Positions 51,689-58,917 of a stretch of DNA of 64,000 nucleotides are shown here, in pieces (position 1 is the first letter of the stretch; each line of letters begins with the position of its first letter). The position numbers were made by a program, and so were the translations under genes. The notes below the pieces were generated by a model. The model made no database searches. It was not told where the DNA came from and saw only the letters and a program-made list of their open reading frames with translations. The DNA comes from NCEH01 sp043195125 (GTDB lineage: Bacteria > Pseudomonadota > Alphaproteobacteria > Rhizobiales > Xanthobacteraceae), in assembly GCF_043195125.1 (NCBI RefSeq), contig NZ_JBAFWR010000005.1. One strand, written 5' to 3'.

Positions 51689-52936
51689 TCAGCTCGCGGC
51701 GAACTTCAGCAGCTTGGCGGCGTCGAAATCCTGGATGCCGCCGCCCACCCGCTTGGTGGTGTAGAACAGCACATAGGGCTTGGCGGAATACGGATCGCGC
51801 AGCACCCGCACGCCGGCGCGGTCCACCACCAGATAGAAGCGGCGGAAATCGCCGAAGGCGATGGAAAAGGCATCGGCCGCGATGTCCGGCATGTCCTCGC
51901 TCTCGGCCACCGGGAAGCCCATCAGGCTCGCGCTTTGGCCCGCGACGGCGGGCGGCGCCCACAGATAATCGCCGCTCTCGTCCTTCAGCTTGCGCACCGC
52001 CGCCTGGGTGCGGCGGTTCAGCACGAAGCTGGCGTTCTGGCGATAGCCGCCCTTCAGCGCATAAACCAAATCCACCAGCGGATCGGACGGATTGGTGGCG
52101 GGAAAGCCGCCGGACACCCCGCTCGCCACATAGCCCACCTTGTCCCAGGTCCAGGCGCTCTCGGCCACCTTCGTGTAGGCGAGGAACCCCTTGGGCTTGG
52201 CGATGCCGTCGCCGTTCACGAAGGCCGCGCCCTCCTGGTCGGCGAAGGCGCTGTCCACCTCACCGGCGATCCATTCCTCCAGATTCACCTGGGCATCGTC
52301 CAGCAGCGCCTGGGTCGCCGCCGGCATGGCGTAAAGCTCCATCGCGGGGAAGGCGAGCTCGGCCAGCACCGGGCTGTCGGTCTGGGGACGGGCGGCGGTC
52401 TCGGCCGCCCAGCCGGCGACCGGGCCGCTCTTCATGAACGGCTTCTTGTAGGTGCCCGAACCGATGGTGCGCACGCTGGCAAGCGCGCGGATCGGGGACA
52501 GCTGGGTGAGGCGGCGGCCGATCTCGTGCTCGGTCTCCGCCGGCACGAGATAGCCGCCATCGGCGCCGCTGCCGACCGAGAGCGCCTTCGCCTCCAGCGC
52601 TTTCAGGCCGCCGCTCTCGCCGGTGCGCACATAGCTCGCAAAAGCGTCGCCATGCTCCAGCGCCGCGCCCGAGCGCTGCTCCGGAGCGCCGCCGAGCGCG
52701 GGGCGCCGGCTCTTGGTGACATGAGCGTCGAGGCGGGCCTTCTGGCTGTCGAGGGCGGCATCGAGGCGGGCCAGCTTCTCCTGGGTCAGCGGATCGGCGG
52801 CGCGCCGCTCGATCTCGCCGAGGCGCTGCTCGTTGGTGGCCTTATAGGCCTCGAACGCGAGCATGAGGTCGAAATGGGCCTCGTTCGCCTCGGGGGCGGT
52901 CACCTTGGTCTCGGGGGCGCTCAGGGGATGAGTCAT
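51689..52936 (-). CDS. GTA gp5 HK97-type major capsid protein
   Basis: A 415-residue capsid protein. The N-terminal 110 or so residues form the helical delta domain that serves as scaffold (AFEAYKATNEQRLGEIERRA) and is removed by the gp4 protease. The HK97 core begins near KALSVGSGADGGYLVPAETE. Other marks are KKPFMKSGPVAGWAAETA, EEWIAGEVDSAFADQEGAAF and the P-domain/A-domain SFVLNRRTQAAVRKLKDE. R. capsulatus counterpart: rcc01687. It is followed by the gap with repeats and the plus-strand enzyme pair, which separates it from gp6. Confidence 0.95.
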   Translation of the reverse strand: MTHPLSAPETKVTAPEANEAHFDLMLAFEAYKATNEQRLGEIERRAADPLTQEKLARLDAALDSQKARLDAHVTKSRRPALGGAPEQRSGAALEHGDAFASYVRTGESGGLKALEAKALSVGSGADGGYLVPAETEHEIGRRLTQLSPIRALASVRTIGSGTYKKPFMKSGPVAGWAAETAARPQTDSPVLAELAFPAMELYAMPAATQALLDDAQVNLEEWIAGEVDSAFADQEGAAFVNGDGIAKPKGFLAYTKVAESAWTWDKVGYVASGVSGGFPATNPSDPLVDLVYALKGGYRQNASFVLNRRTQAAVRKLKDESGDYLWAPPAVAGQSASLMGFPVAESEDMPDIAADAFSIAFGDFRRFYLVVDRAGVRVLRDPYSAKPYVLFYTTKRVGGGIQDFDAAKLLKFAAS

Positions 52937-53009
52937 GGATCTGTCCTGTGGGAGAGAGAAGGAAAAGCGGATGCCGAAGGCTCCGCCCGGATCGGGGCGC
53001 CGGCCGTGG

Positions 53010-53519
53010 TCAGGCGGGCGCGCGGTGGGCCGAGAGGCGGCCGCGCACGTCTTCCGCGCCAGGCGCCGCGATCACGCGGGCATCGGGCTGCATGGGGAAG
53101 GTGACGATGGAAATCTCCCACAGATCGATGCGGGAGATGCGGCGCACGCGGGTGCGCGGATCAGTGCGGGCGGCGGCGGCCTTGAAGCCGATGGAGAGCC
53201 CGTCGAGCGCGCCGAGGCGGATCAGGCTCGCCACCTCGCGCGCCCGCTCCACGTCGCCGGCAAGGCGCCCGCGCACATAGAGCCCGCGTGCATCCTCGAC
53301 GATATGGGTCCACACGCCGATGGGCTCGGCGGGATCGTGCTGGTAGAGCATGCGCACCGCCCCCGGCCCGCGCGCGGCGAGACAGGCGGCGAACGCGCCG
53401 CGCTCGATGATGTCGCGGCCGAGATCGAGCATCTCGAAGCGGCAGGCATAGCCGGCGATGTCGGCGCCCGCTTCCCCCGCGCCGGGCGGGAAAAGCGCGG
53501 TGCGCGCCAGGGTGCTCAT
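53010..53519 (-). CDS. GTA gp4 prohead protease
   Basis: A 169-residue HK97-type maturation protease that trims the capsid scaffold. Catalytic H61 lies in MLYQHDPAEPIGVW and S109 in GLSIGFKAAAA, and the third residue is expected in the strand IDLWEISIVTFPMQ. The ATG at 53519 overlaps the gp3.5 stop by four bases. R. capsulatus counterpart: rcc01686. Confidence 0.93.
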   Translation of the reverse strand: MSTLARTALFPPGAGEAGADIAGYACRFEMLDLGRDIIERGAFAACLAARGPGAVRMLYQHDPAEPIGVWTHIVEDARGLYVRGRLAGDVERAREVASLIRLGALDGLSIGFKAAAARTDPRTRVRRISRIDLWEISIVTFPMQPDARVIAAPGAEDVRGRLSAHRAPA

Positions 53520-53704
53520 GCGCCCTTCGGATCGGCGCCGCGCGGCTTGCGGCGCTTGGCGCGCTCCAGCTTTTCCAGTGCCGCGACGAATTCGCGAAAC
53601 ACCCCGCCCGGGGCGGGCGCGCCGGGCGGCGGACTGGCGCGATGGAAGGTCGGGCCGAACGCACGGATGCGCGGCATGGACGCCTTGCGGCCGGGAGCAC
53701 GCAT
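53516..53704 (-). CDS. GTA gp3.5 small protein
   Basis: A 62-residue basic protein at the position of R. capsulatus rcc01685, between portal and protease. It reads PRIRAFGPTFHRA, a Pro/Gly linker, then a helical basic end FREFVAALEKLERAKRRK. A GGAG site precedes the ATG at 53704; an internal ATG at 53677 would also fit. It overlaps gp4 by four bases. Function is unknown. Confidence 0.7.
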   Translation of the reverse strand: MRAPGRKASMPRIRAFGPTFHRASPPPGAPAPGGVFREFVAALEKLERAKRRKPRGADPKGA

Positions 53705-53763
53705 GGAGGATCTCCGGTTGGCAATGGATGGACGGTGGGAGAGAGGATGGGCGAGCGGCCTGC

Positions 53764-53862
53764 CCCCTCCCCGGCCCGCACGCGGGAGAGGGCGCAGGGC
53801 GGGACCTTTGGCGGGACATCGCTCCCCAACAGCAGGTGCCCTCTCCCGCGTGCGGGGGAGGA
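53764..53862. repeat. Two palindromic GC-rich intergenic repeats
   Basis: Copies at 53764-53792 (ccctccccggcccgc/acgcgggagaggg, imperfect) and 53839-53862 (ccctctcccgcgtgcgggggagga) in the gap between gp3.5 and the small membrane protein gene. They lie in opposite orientation about 75 bases apart, the same arrangement as at 51512-51632. Confidence 0.65.
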
Positions 53863-53927
53863 TTAGGGAGCGGTTGGTGAAATAATCAGGGCGGGAGAAA
53901 GGAGGCAAAGCGCGCGATGGCCGCCCC

Positions 53928-54113
53928 TCACTCGCCCCCGTGGCGGGCGTTGAAGCGGGCCAGCTCGCGCACGAAATCATCCAGCCGCTCGGTGGCCCGC
54001 GCGAGCCCCGCGAGCGCGCGGAACGCCACCGCCGAGGCGCTCGCCGCCCACAGCAGCAGCGCGAGATGCGCCAGGTCGCCGCGCTCGGCGAAGATGCGGA
54101 TCAGGGCATCCAT
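53928..54113 (-). CDS. Small one-helix membrane protein in the GTA locus
   Basis: A 61-residue protein with one transmembrane helix (about residues 15-38, LAHLALLLWAASASAVAFRALAG read in two parts) flanked by a short acidic start and a charged amphipathic tail (ERLDDFVRELARFNARH). It starts eight bases after the portal stop. No ribosome site stands out, so it may be translated by coupling to the portal. Function is unknown; size and topology would allow a holin-type role, but it lies far from the lysis cassette. Confidence 0.62.
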   Translation of the reverse strand: MDALIRIFAERGDLAHLALLLWAASASAVAFRALAGLARATERLDDFVRELARFNARHGGE

Positions 54114-54121
54114 CGGGATGC

Positions 54122-55297
54122 CTAGGCGCCGGGTCCGCGGGTGCCGTAGCCCACGGCCGCGCGCTTTTCCGCATCGGTGAGGAAATCCGCCGCGCCCACC
54201 CGCGCCCACAGGTCCGAGCGCTCGGAGGAGAGCGCTTCCACCTGGTCGAGATCCGGTACCAAGGCGAGCCCCTGCCCATAGGCCGGCGCCAGCCAGGCGG
54301 AGAGCGAGGCCGCGAGCCGCTTCACCAGCGGCAGCACGGTGAGCCGCCACAAGGCGCGATGGGCCTCGGCATAATTGGCATAGGTGTTGTCGCCGGGAAT
54401 GCCGAGCAGCATGGGCGGCACGCCGAGCGCCAGCGCGATCTCGCGCGCCGCCCCGTTGCGCGCGGCCTCGAAATCCATGTCCTTGGGGCTCATGGCCAGC
54501 GGCTTCCAATCGAGCCCGCCTTCCAGCAGCAGCGGGCGGCCGGCATTGGTCGGGCCCTGGAAGCTCGCCTCCAGTTCGCCCTTCAGCCGCTCGAACTGCT
54601 CGTCGCTGAGCGAGCCCGCGCCGCCATAGACCAGTGCGCCGGAGGGGCGCGCCGCATTGTCCAGCAGCGCCTTGTTCCAGGCGGTGGCGGCATTGTGCAG
54701 GTCGAGCGCCTGGGCGGCCGCCTCCAGCGGCGCGAAGCCGTAATGATCGTCCAGCGGATTGAAGAAGGTGAGATGCAGGATCGGCGGCACGCCGGCGGTC
54801 TCCGCGCCATCCTGGTGGATGCGCAGGGTGCGCCCGCCGAGCGTGTAGTCAAACGCCTCCGGCCAGCCCTCGGGGCCGGGCACCACGCGCACCCGGTCGG
54901 GGCGCAGCACATGGAGCTCGCGCACCACCCCCTCCACCGCCACAGCTTCCAGATAGGCGTTGCCGGCGACCATCAGATGCCCGCACAGGGCCTCCAGCAG
55001 GTCGGCGCCCTGGGCGCGCGGATTGGGCCGGGCGAGCAGATCGAGCAGCGGGTGGCGATCGAGCTCGCGCGGCCCCTGCATGAGCAGCAGCGGCACGCTG
55101 GCGGCGGCCTCGCTCACCATGCGCACTGCGCGATAGGCGATGGCGTTGCGCAGAAACCCCTCGCGCGCCAGCGAGCCATAGTCGCGCGGCGACCAGCGCG
55201 GCCGCCCCTGGCCGAAGAACGCGACCAACGCCGCGGCGCGACTGGCCTTGGCCTCGGCAGGGCGGGCGCGCAGCGGGGCGAGGAAGGAAGAGAGCAT
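54122..55297 (-). CDS. GTA gp3 HK97-type portal protein
   Basis: A 391-residue portal protein forming the DNA entry vertex. Signs: RNAIAYRAVRMVSEAAASVP, LLEALCGHLMVAGNAYLE, HLTFFNPLDDHYGFAPLEAA, and the C-terminal stem/crown part ALGVPPMLLGIPGDNTYANY, all standard in the HK97 portal family. GGAG lies eight bases before the ATG at 55297; upstream in-frame codons are unrelated. R. capsulatus counterpart: rcc01684. The gene is separated from terminase by a plus-strand gene and repeats. Confidence 0.95.
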   Translation of the reverse strand: MLSSFLAPLRARPAEAKASRAAALVAFFGQGRPRWSPRDYGSLAREGFLRNAIAYRAVRMVSEAAASVPLLLMQGPRELDRHPLLDLLARPNPRAQGADLLEALCGHLMVAGNAYLEAVAVEGVVRELHVLRPDRVRVVPGPEGWPEAFDYTLGGRTLRIHQDGAETAGVPPILHLTFFNPLDDHYGFAPLEAAAQALDLHNAATAWNKALLDNAARPSGALVYGGAGSLSDEQFERLKGELEASFQGPTNAGRPLLLEGGLDWKPLAMSPKDMDFEAARNGAAREIALALGVPPMLLGIPGDNTYANYAEAHRALWRLTVLPLVKRLAASLSAWLAPAYGQGLALVPDLDQVEALSSERSDLWARVGAADFLTDAEKRAAVGYGTRGPGA

Positions 55298-55487
55298 GCG
55301 GAAGGCTCCTTGCAGGGCAAGCCGGGGAACGCGGCAGCGGTAAAGACGTTGAAAGGCGAGCATCCGGGCGCGGGATCGCACGCCGCCAGATTTCGCAAAC
55401 CGGATTTGGCAGGCAAGATCACCTGAAGCGATCCCGCGACGGAGATGCCGTCGAGGACCCTGCCATGCGAGCGAGGAACCGAGCACA

Positions 55488-56114
55488 ATGACGACCACCG
55501 TGACCGCCCTCTACGACAGCCACGACGATGCCGCCGCGGCGGTGCGCGCGCTGCAGATGGCGGGTATTCCCCGCGACGCCATCTCGATCGTCGCCAAGAG
55601 CGCGGAGGCCGCGCCGCAGGACGAGCGGGACAAGGCACACGAGGACCACGTTGCGGAAGTGATTCACGATGCCGGCGCGGGCGCGGGCATCGGCGCCGGC
55701 CTCGGCGGGGCGGGCGGGCTTCTGGCCGGGCTCGGCATTATCGCCATTCCCGGCATCGGCCCGGTCCTCGCCGGCGGCTGGCTCATGTCGACGGCGGCCG
55801 GCGCGCTCGCCGGCGCGGCGGTGGGCGGGGCTGCAGGCGGCATCATCGGCGCGCTGATGGATGGCGGCCTTGCCGAGGACGATGCCCATGCCTGCGCGGA
55901 AAGCGTCCGGCGCGGCGGCGCGCTGGTGGTGGCGAAGGTGGACGCCGTGCGGCTGGACGCCGCCCGCACCATCCTGCGCGCGCCACCGGCCATCGATCCC
56001 GCGACGCGCGCGAACGAATACCGCAAGGACGGCTGGACGAGGTTCAATCCCGATGCGCCGGCCCATGCCGCCGAAACCGCACCGCGCCGGGAGCGGCCCG
56101 ACCGGTTGGCGTGA
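55488..56114 (+). CDS. Glycine-zipper protein with YflT-like stress domain
   Basis: A 208-residue protein. The first 50 residues (VTALYDSHDDAAAAVRALQM...GIPRDAISIVAK) resemble the start of the heat-induced YflT-type domain, a ferredoxin-like fold. A long Gly/Ala membrane-compatible zipper follows (about 65-130; GAGIGAGLGGAGGLLAGLG), then a second alpha-beta segment GALVVAKVDAVRLDAARTIL. Proteins like this are common stress-induced membrane proteins in Rhizobiales. GAGGA precedes the ATG. It lies on the plus strand between gp2 and gp3 and has no evident particle role, so it is probably cargo. Confidence 0.75.
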   Translation: MTTTVTALYDSHDDAAAAVRALQMAGIPRDAISIVAKSAEAAPQDERDKAHEDHVAEVIHDAGAGAGIGAGLGGAGGLLAGLGIIAIPGIGPVLAGGWLMSTAAGALAGAAVGGAAGGIIGALMDGGLAEDDAHACAESVRRGGALVVAKVDAVRLDAARTILRAPPAIDPATRANEYRKDGWTRFNPDAPAHAAETAPRRERPDRLA

Positions 56115-56146
56115 GATCGGAGCGCTGCCTCGTCCCCTCACCCCGC

Positions 56147-56362
56147 CCCTCTCCCCGTCGGGGAGAGGGAGATTGGCGCACCGGCGGCGACTTGAGCTCA
56201 CACGGCTCTAGCGCCGGAGGCCGGCGCACGCACCCACGCCAGGGGTGCCCCCACTCTGCCCTTCTCCCCGTGGGTGGGAGGGAGAAAGGGCTGGGAGGCG
56301 GGGCCGGGTCTCGATCATTTCCACCGCACGCATCCTGCCCCTCCCCGACCGGGGAGAGGGCC
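56147..56362. repeat. Cluster of palindromic GC-rich intergenic repeats
   Basis: Two clear palindromes at 56147-56169 (ccctctccccg-t-cggggagaggg, perfect) and 56338-56362 (cccctccccgaccggggagaggg, near-perfect), with a degenerate copy between them (about 56258-56289). They fill the gap between the converging glycine-zipper gene and gp2. The sequence is the same family as at 38554. Confidence 0.7.
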
Positions 56363-56379
56363 GGGGTGACGGGCGATCG

Positions 56380-57744
56380 CTAAAGCCCGCGCACACGCGG
56401 CGGCGCGGTTTTCGCGCCCAAGGCCAGGGCGGTGACGGCCCAGACCAACGCATCCAGCCGATCCGGCGAACGGCCGCTGGAGAGCCCGTCCAAGGCGAAA
56501 TCGCACATCTCATCCTCCAGGGCCGGAAAGGCGCCGGCGTGGCGCACGCGGCCCTGCTCGTAGAGCGCGGCCACCGGCTCTGCGCGCAGGAATTTGCCGC
56601 GCGTCGCCCGCACCTGCTCCACCGGCACGCTCGGATCCACCTCGGCGAGCACGGCGCTGACCATCTCGCCGCCCTGGTTCACCTCGGCGACGATGCGGTC
56701 GGCGTCGAAGCGGCGGAACAGCGCCACCGCGCGCGCCGCCCAGAGCGCCGGGCGCAGGCCGCTTTCGCTCGCGTCCGCCAGCACATGGACCATGCCGGAG
56801 GCATCGATGCCGGCGCACACCAGGCCGCAGGCATCCGCCCCGGCGCGGGAGGAAGCCGGCGGGTCCACGCCAACCACGATCCGCACCAGCGGCGGCGCCT
56901 CTTCTTCGCGCGCCGCCTCAAGCGCCGCGCGGGACCAGAGCGCATCGGTCCGGTCCTCGATCAATTCGCCGTCCAGCTCCTGCCGGCCGAGGCGCGTGCC
57001 GCCGTAGCGGGCCAGCACCGCGTCGAGGAAGCCGGGGGCAAGATGCAGCGCATTCTGCGCCGTGCGGGCGCGGCTGATGGCGCTCGAAGGATCCGCCAGC
57101 AGGCGCCGCAGCAGCGCGGAGGGGCGCGGCGTGGTGGTGATCATCTGGCGCGGCCGGTCACCCAGTCGCAGGCCGAATTGCAGCATGTCGAAGGTTGAAT
57201 CCCCGCGGCGCCATTTCGCCAGCTCGTCCAGCCAGGCGGCCTCGAACTGCGGGCCGCGCAGGCTTTCCGGGTCCTCGGCGGAAAAGCCCTGGGCCACCGC
57301 GCCGTTGTGCCACACGAGCCGCCGGCGCGTGGGCTCCCAGGCCGGGCGCTCGCCATCGGCATGGACGGACAGCAGGCCGGAGACGCCTTCCACCATCACC
57401 TCGCGCACGTCGGACATGGTCTCCGCCACCAAGGCGATGCGCCCCACCGGGCGCTGGGCGAACGGGGGGCGGCCGAGCGCGAGGCCGCGCACCCATTCCG
57501 CGCCCGCGCGGGTCTTGCCGGCGCCCCGCCCGCCCAGCACCAGCCAGGTGGACCAGGGGCCGCCGCCCTGAGCGGCATCGGGGGGCAATTGGTCCGGCCG
57601 CGCCCACATTTCCCAATCGGCGAGCAGAAGGCGGGCATCGGCCTCGGGCAGTTCAGCCAGGAGGCTCGGCGCCGTCCCCGCTTTCGCGCAGGCGATCAAG
57701 GCGGCGCGCAAGCTCGCGGCGGAAGGTGTCGAGGTTTCGTCCAC
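56380..57744 (-). CDS. GTA gp2 large terminase
   Basis: A 454-residue DNA-packaging motor. The N-terminus LLAELPEADARLLLADWEMW is conserved in GTA terminases. The ATPase domain carries Walker A GGRGAGKT (71-78) and Walker B with the DE pair in EAAWLDELAKW. The C-terminal RNase H-like nuclease has acidic residues in IVVGVDPPAS, DADRIVAEVNQGGEM and PDRLDALVWAVT. The start is a GTG at 57744 with GGAGGAGGG six bases upstream. It therefore overlaps the end of gp1 by 92 bases. R. capsulatus counterpart: rcc01683. Confidence 0.93.
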   Translation of the reverse strand: MDETSTPSAASLRAALIACAKAGTAPSLLAELPEADARLLLADWEMWARPDQLPPDAAQGGGPWSTWLVLGGRGAGKTRAGAEWVRGLALGRPPFAQRPVGRIALVAETMSDVREVMVEGVSGLLSVHADGERPAWEPTRRRLVWHNGAVAQGFSAEDPESLRGPQFEAAWLDELAKWRRGDSTFDMLQFGLRLGDRPRQMITTTPRPSALLRRLLADPSSAISRARTAQNALHLAPGFLDAVLARYGGTRLGRQELDGELIEDRTDALWSRAALEAAREEEAPPLVRIVVGVDPPASSRAGADACGLVCAGIDASGMVHVLADASESGLRPALWAARAVALFRRFDADRIVAEVNQGGEMVSAVLAEVDPSVPVEQVRATRGKFLRAEPVAALYEQGRVRHAGAFPALEDEMCDFALDGLSSGRSPDRLDALVWAVTALALGAKTAPPRVRGL

Positions 57745-58216
57745 GCAGGCCCTCCTCCGATTGCGCGGCCGCGCCGCCTTTGCCCGCTGCCGGGGATTTT
57801 TCGGCCGCGCCCGCGCTATCGAGGGCGCCGAGTTCGCGCACCACCCGCGCCAGCACCGCGAGGGCCTTCGCGTCCTTCTCGCTATCGCGGGCGCCGGGGC
57901 GCGACGGGGCCGCCTCCGCCCCATCCAGGGCGGCGACGCGGGCGTCGATTTCGTCCATCTGCCGCTCGGCGGCGTGCCACAGGCGGGCCAGAAAGGCGCG
58001 CCGGCGGCTGCGGCTCGGCGGCTTCGTGGCGCGCCCGACATAGCGGCGCGGCGCGGGCGCGTGATGCACCGTGCCGTCCGGCTCGACGATGCGATCGGCC
58101 CAGAAATAGACGGAGGCGAGGGACAGGCCGGTTTCGGCGGCAATCTGGCGGATCGGCGTGCCGGCCTCATAGAGGGCGCGCGCCAGAGCCGCCGCCTTCG
58201 GCGGGGTGCGGGGCAT
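57653..58216 (-). CDS. GTA gp1 small terminase with helix-turn-helix
   Basis: A 187-residue protein in the position of TerS (R. capsulatus gp1). Residues about 20-43 (TPIRQIAAETGLSLASVYFW) form a clear helix-turn-helix. A basic stretch follows, then helices with acidic/Ala content (MDEIDARVAALDGAEA; ALAVLARVVRELGAL) that could oligomerise. The last 92 bases overlap gp2 in another frame. A start at 58216 (ATG, PRTPPKAAA) fits; an ATG at 58297 would add a non-conserved 27-residue lead. It is the first gene after the promoter at 58315-58343, so it could also autoregulate. Confidence 0.8.
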   Translation of the reverse strand: MPRTPPKAAALARALYEAGTPIRQIAAETGLSLASVYFWADRIVEPDGTVHHAPAPRRYVGRATKPPSRSRRRAFLARLWHAAERQMDEIDARVAALDGAEAAPSRPGARDSEKDAKALAVLARVVRELGALDSAGAAEKSPAAGKGGAAAQSEEGLRGRNLDTFRRELARRLDRLRESGDGAEPPG

Positions 58217-58314
58217 CTGGATCTCGCGATTGGGATCGGTGGTCCGAGGCGGGATGCGCCACGCGCCGGCGGACCGAACCGCCGCCGTCAGGCGCAAATC
58301 TCGAACATGGACTG

Positions 58315-58349
58315 AACATAGTCCTACAGCGCACCGCTGTCAAGGACTA
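58315..58349 (-). promoter_or_regulatory. Sigma-70-type promoter of the GTA locus overlapped by a palindromic operator
   Basis: On the minus strand TTGACA (58343-58338), a 17-base spacer and TATGTT (58320-58315) form a near-consensus promoter about 100 bases before gp1. The same stretch is a palindrome: arms TAGTCCT and AGGACTA (58319-58325 and 58343-58349), inner arms ACAGCG and CGCTGT (58326-58331 and 58335-58340), with a two-base bulge. The operator thus covers the -35 box, spacer and start of the -10 box, as expected for repression. Just beyond, ATGTTC is repeated. Confidence 0.7.
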
Positions 58350-58373
58350 ATTTCCTAGTACCCCTAAACCCGC

Positions 58374-58601
58374 TCACCGCCGAACGGGCGTGGCCTTGCC
58401 TGCGAGCGCTTCGCGCATCCGGGCGCGCGCCCGCAGATGGGACATGGCCACCACATTCGACGCCTCGATGCAGACGCGCTCGAACCGCAGCACCATGTTG
58501 CGATGGCAGCCGCAGCGCAGGCAGAAGGCCGTGCCGGGGTCGAAATCGTGGCTCTCCATGGGAGAGGGAGCAAGGGAGCGGGGTCCAGCGGGCGAAAACA
58601 T
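58374..58601 (-). CDS. Small CxxC-type protein of unknown function
   Basis: A 75-residue protein with FCLRCGCHRNMV (three cysteines and a histidine, possible zinc site) near residues 27-38, followed by a basic helical end (MSHLRARARMREALAG). GAGGAGGG precedes the ATG at 58601; the inner ATG at 58559 has no ribosome site. It ends 30 bases before the -35 box of the GTA promoter on the same strand. It may be a regulator or an unrelated small protein; no family is recognised. Confidence 0.55.
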   Translation of the reverse strand: MFSPAGPRSLAPSPMESHDFDPGTAFCLRCGCHRNMVLRFERVCIEASNVVAMSHLRARARMREALAGKATPVRR

Positions 58602-58917
58602 GGGCGGCCCTCCTCGGGGGCACGGACACGAAACCGAAACGGTCCAGCGGCAAGGCGCAGAGTGTCCCCGCAGCCTTGCCTCAAGCTGAGCAAGTGTACG
58701 GCAGGGCTGAAGGTTCCAAGGCTGCGTTTCGCCGTTCGCGACGACCGCGGCGAGGGTAGGGTCTTGCCCGCCGCGGTCGTCGCCGCCCGCCCAGCCCCCA
58801 GAATGGCACCGCATCGAGCGGTCTTCCGAGCTCGCGTTTTTCCGCCCCGGTAGCGGTGGAAATTTCCGCACGGACTGCTAAGGCTGGGGTGGCTGGAGCG
58901 TGCGGGGCCGCGGAATC
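58602..58917. other. Gap between divergent genes with a 15-bp hairpin
   Basis: About 316 bases between the CxxC gene and the MgtC-family gene. It contains a perfect 15-bp inverted repeat (58738-58752 with 58769-58783, arm gcgacgaccgcggcg) with a 16-base loop, no T run. The repeat lies about 135 bases upstream of the MgtC-type start. No coding frame is convincing. Confidence 0.55.

Noticed and set aside
34166..58349. Complete temperate prophage
   Set aside because: No integrase, excisionase, repressor, replication or attachment repeat was found, and gene order, short tape measure and fused GTA-type gp15 match gene transfer agents.
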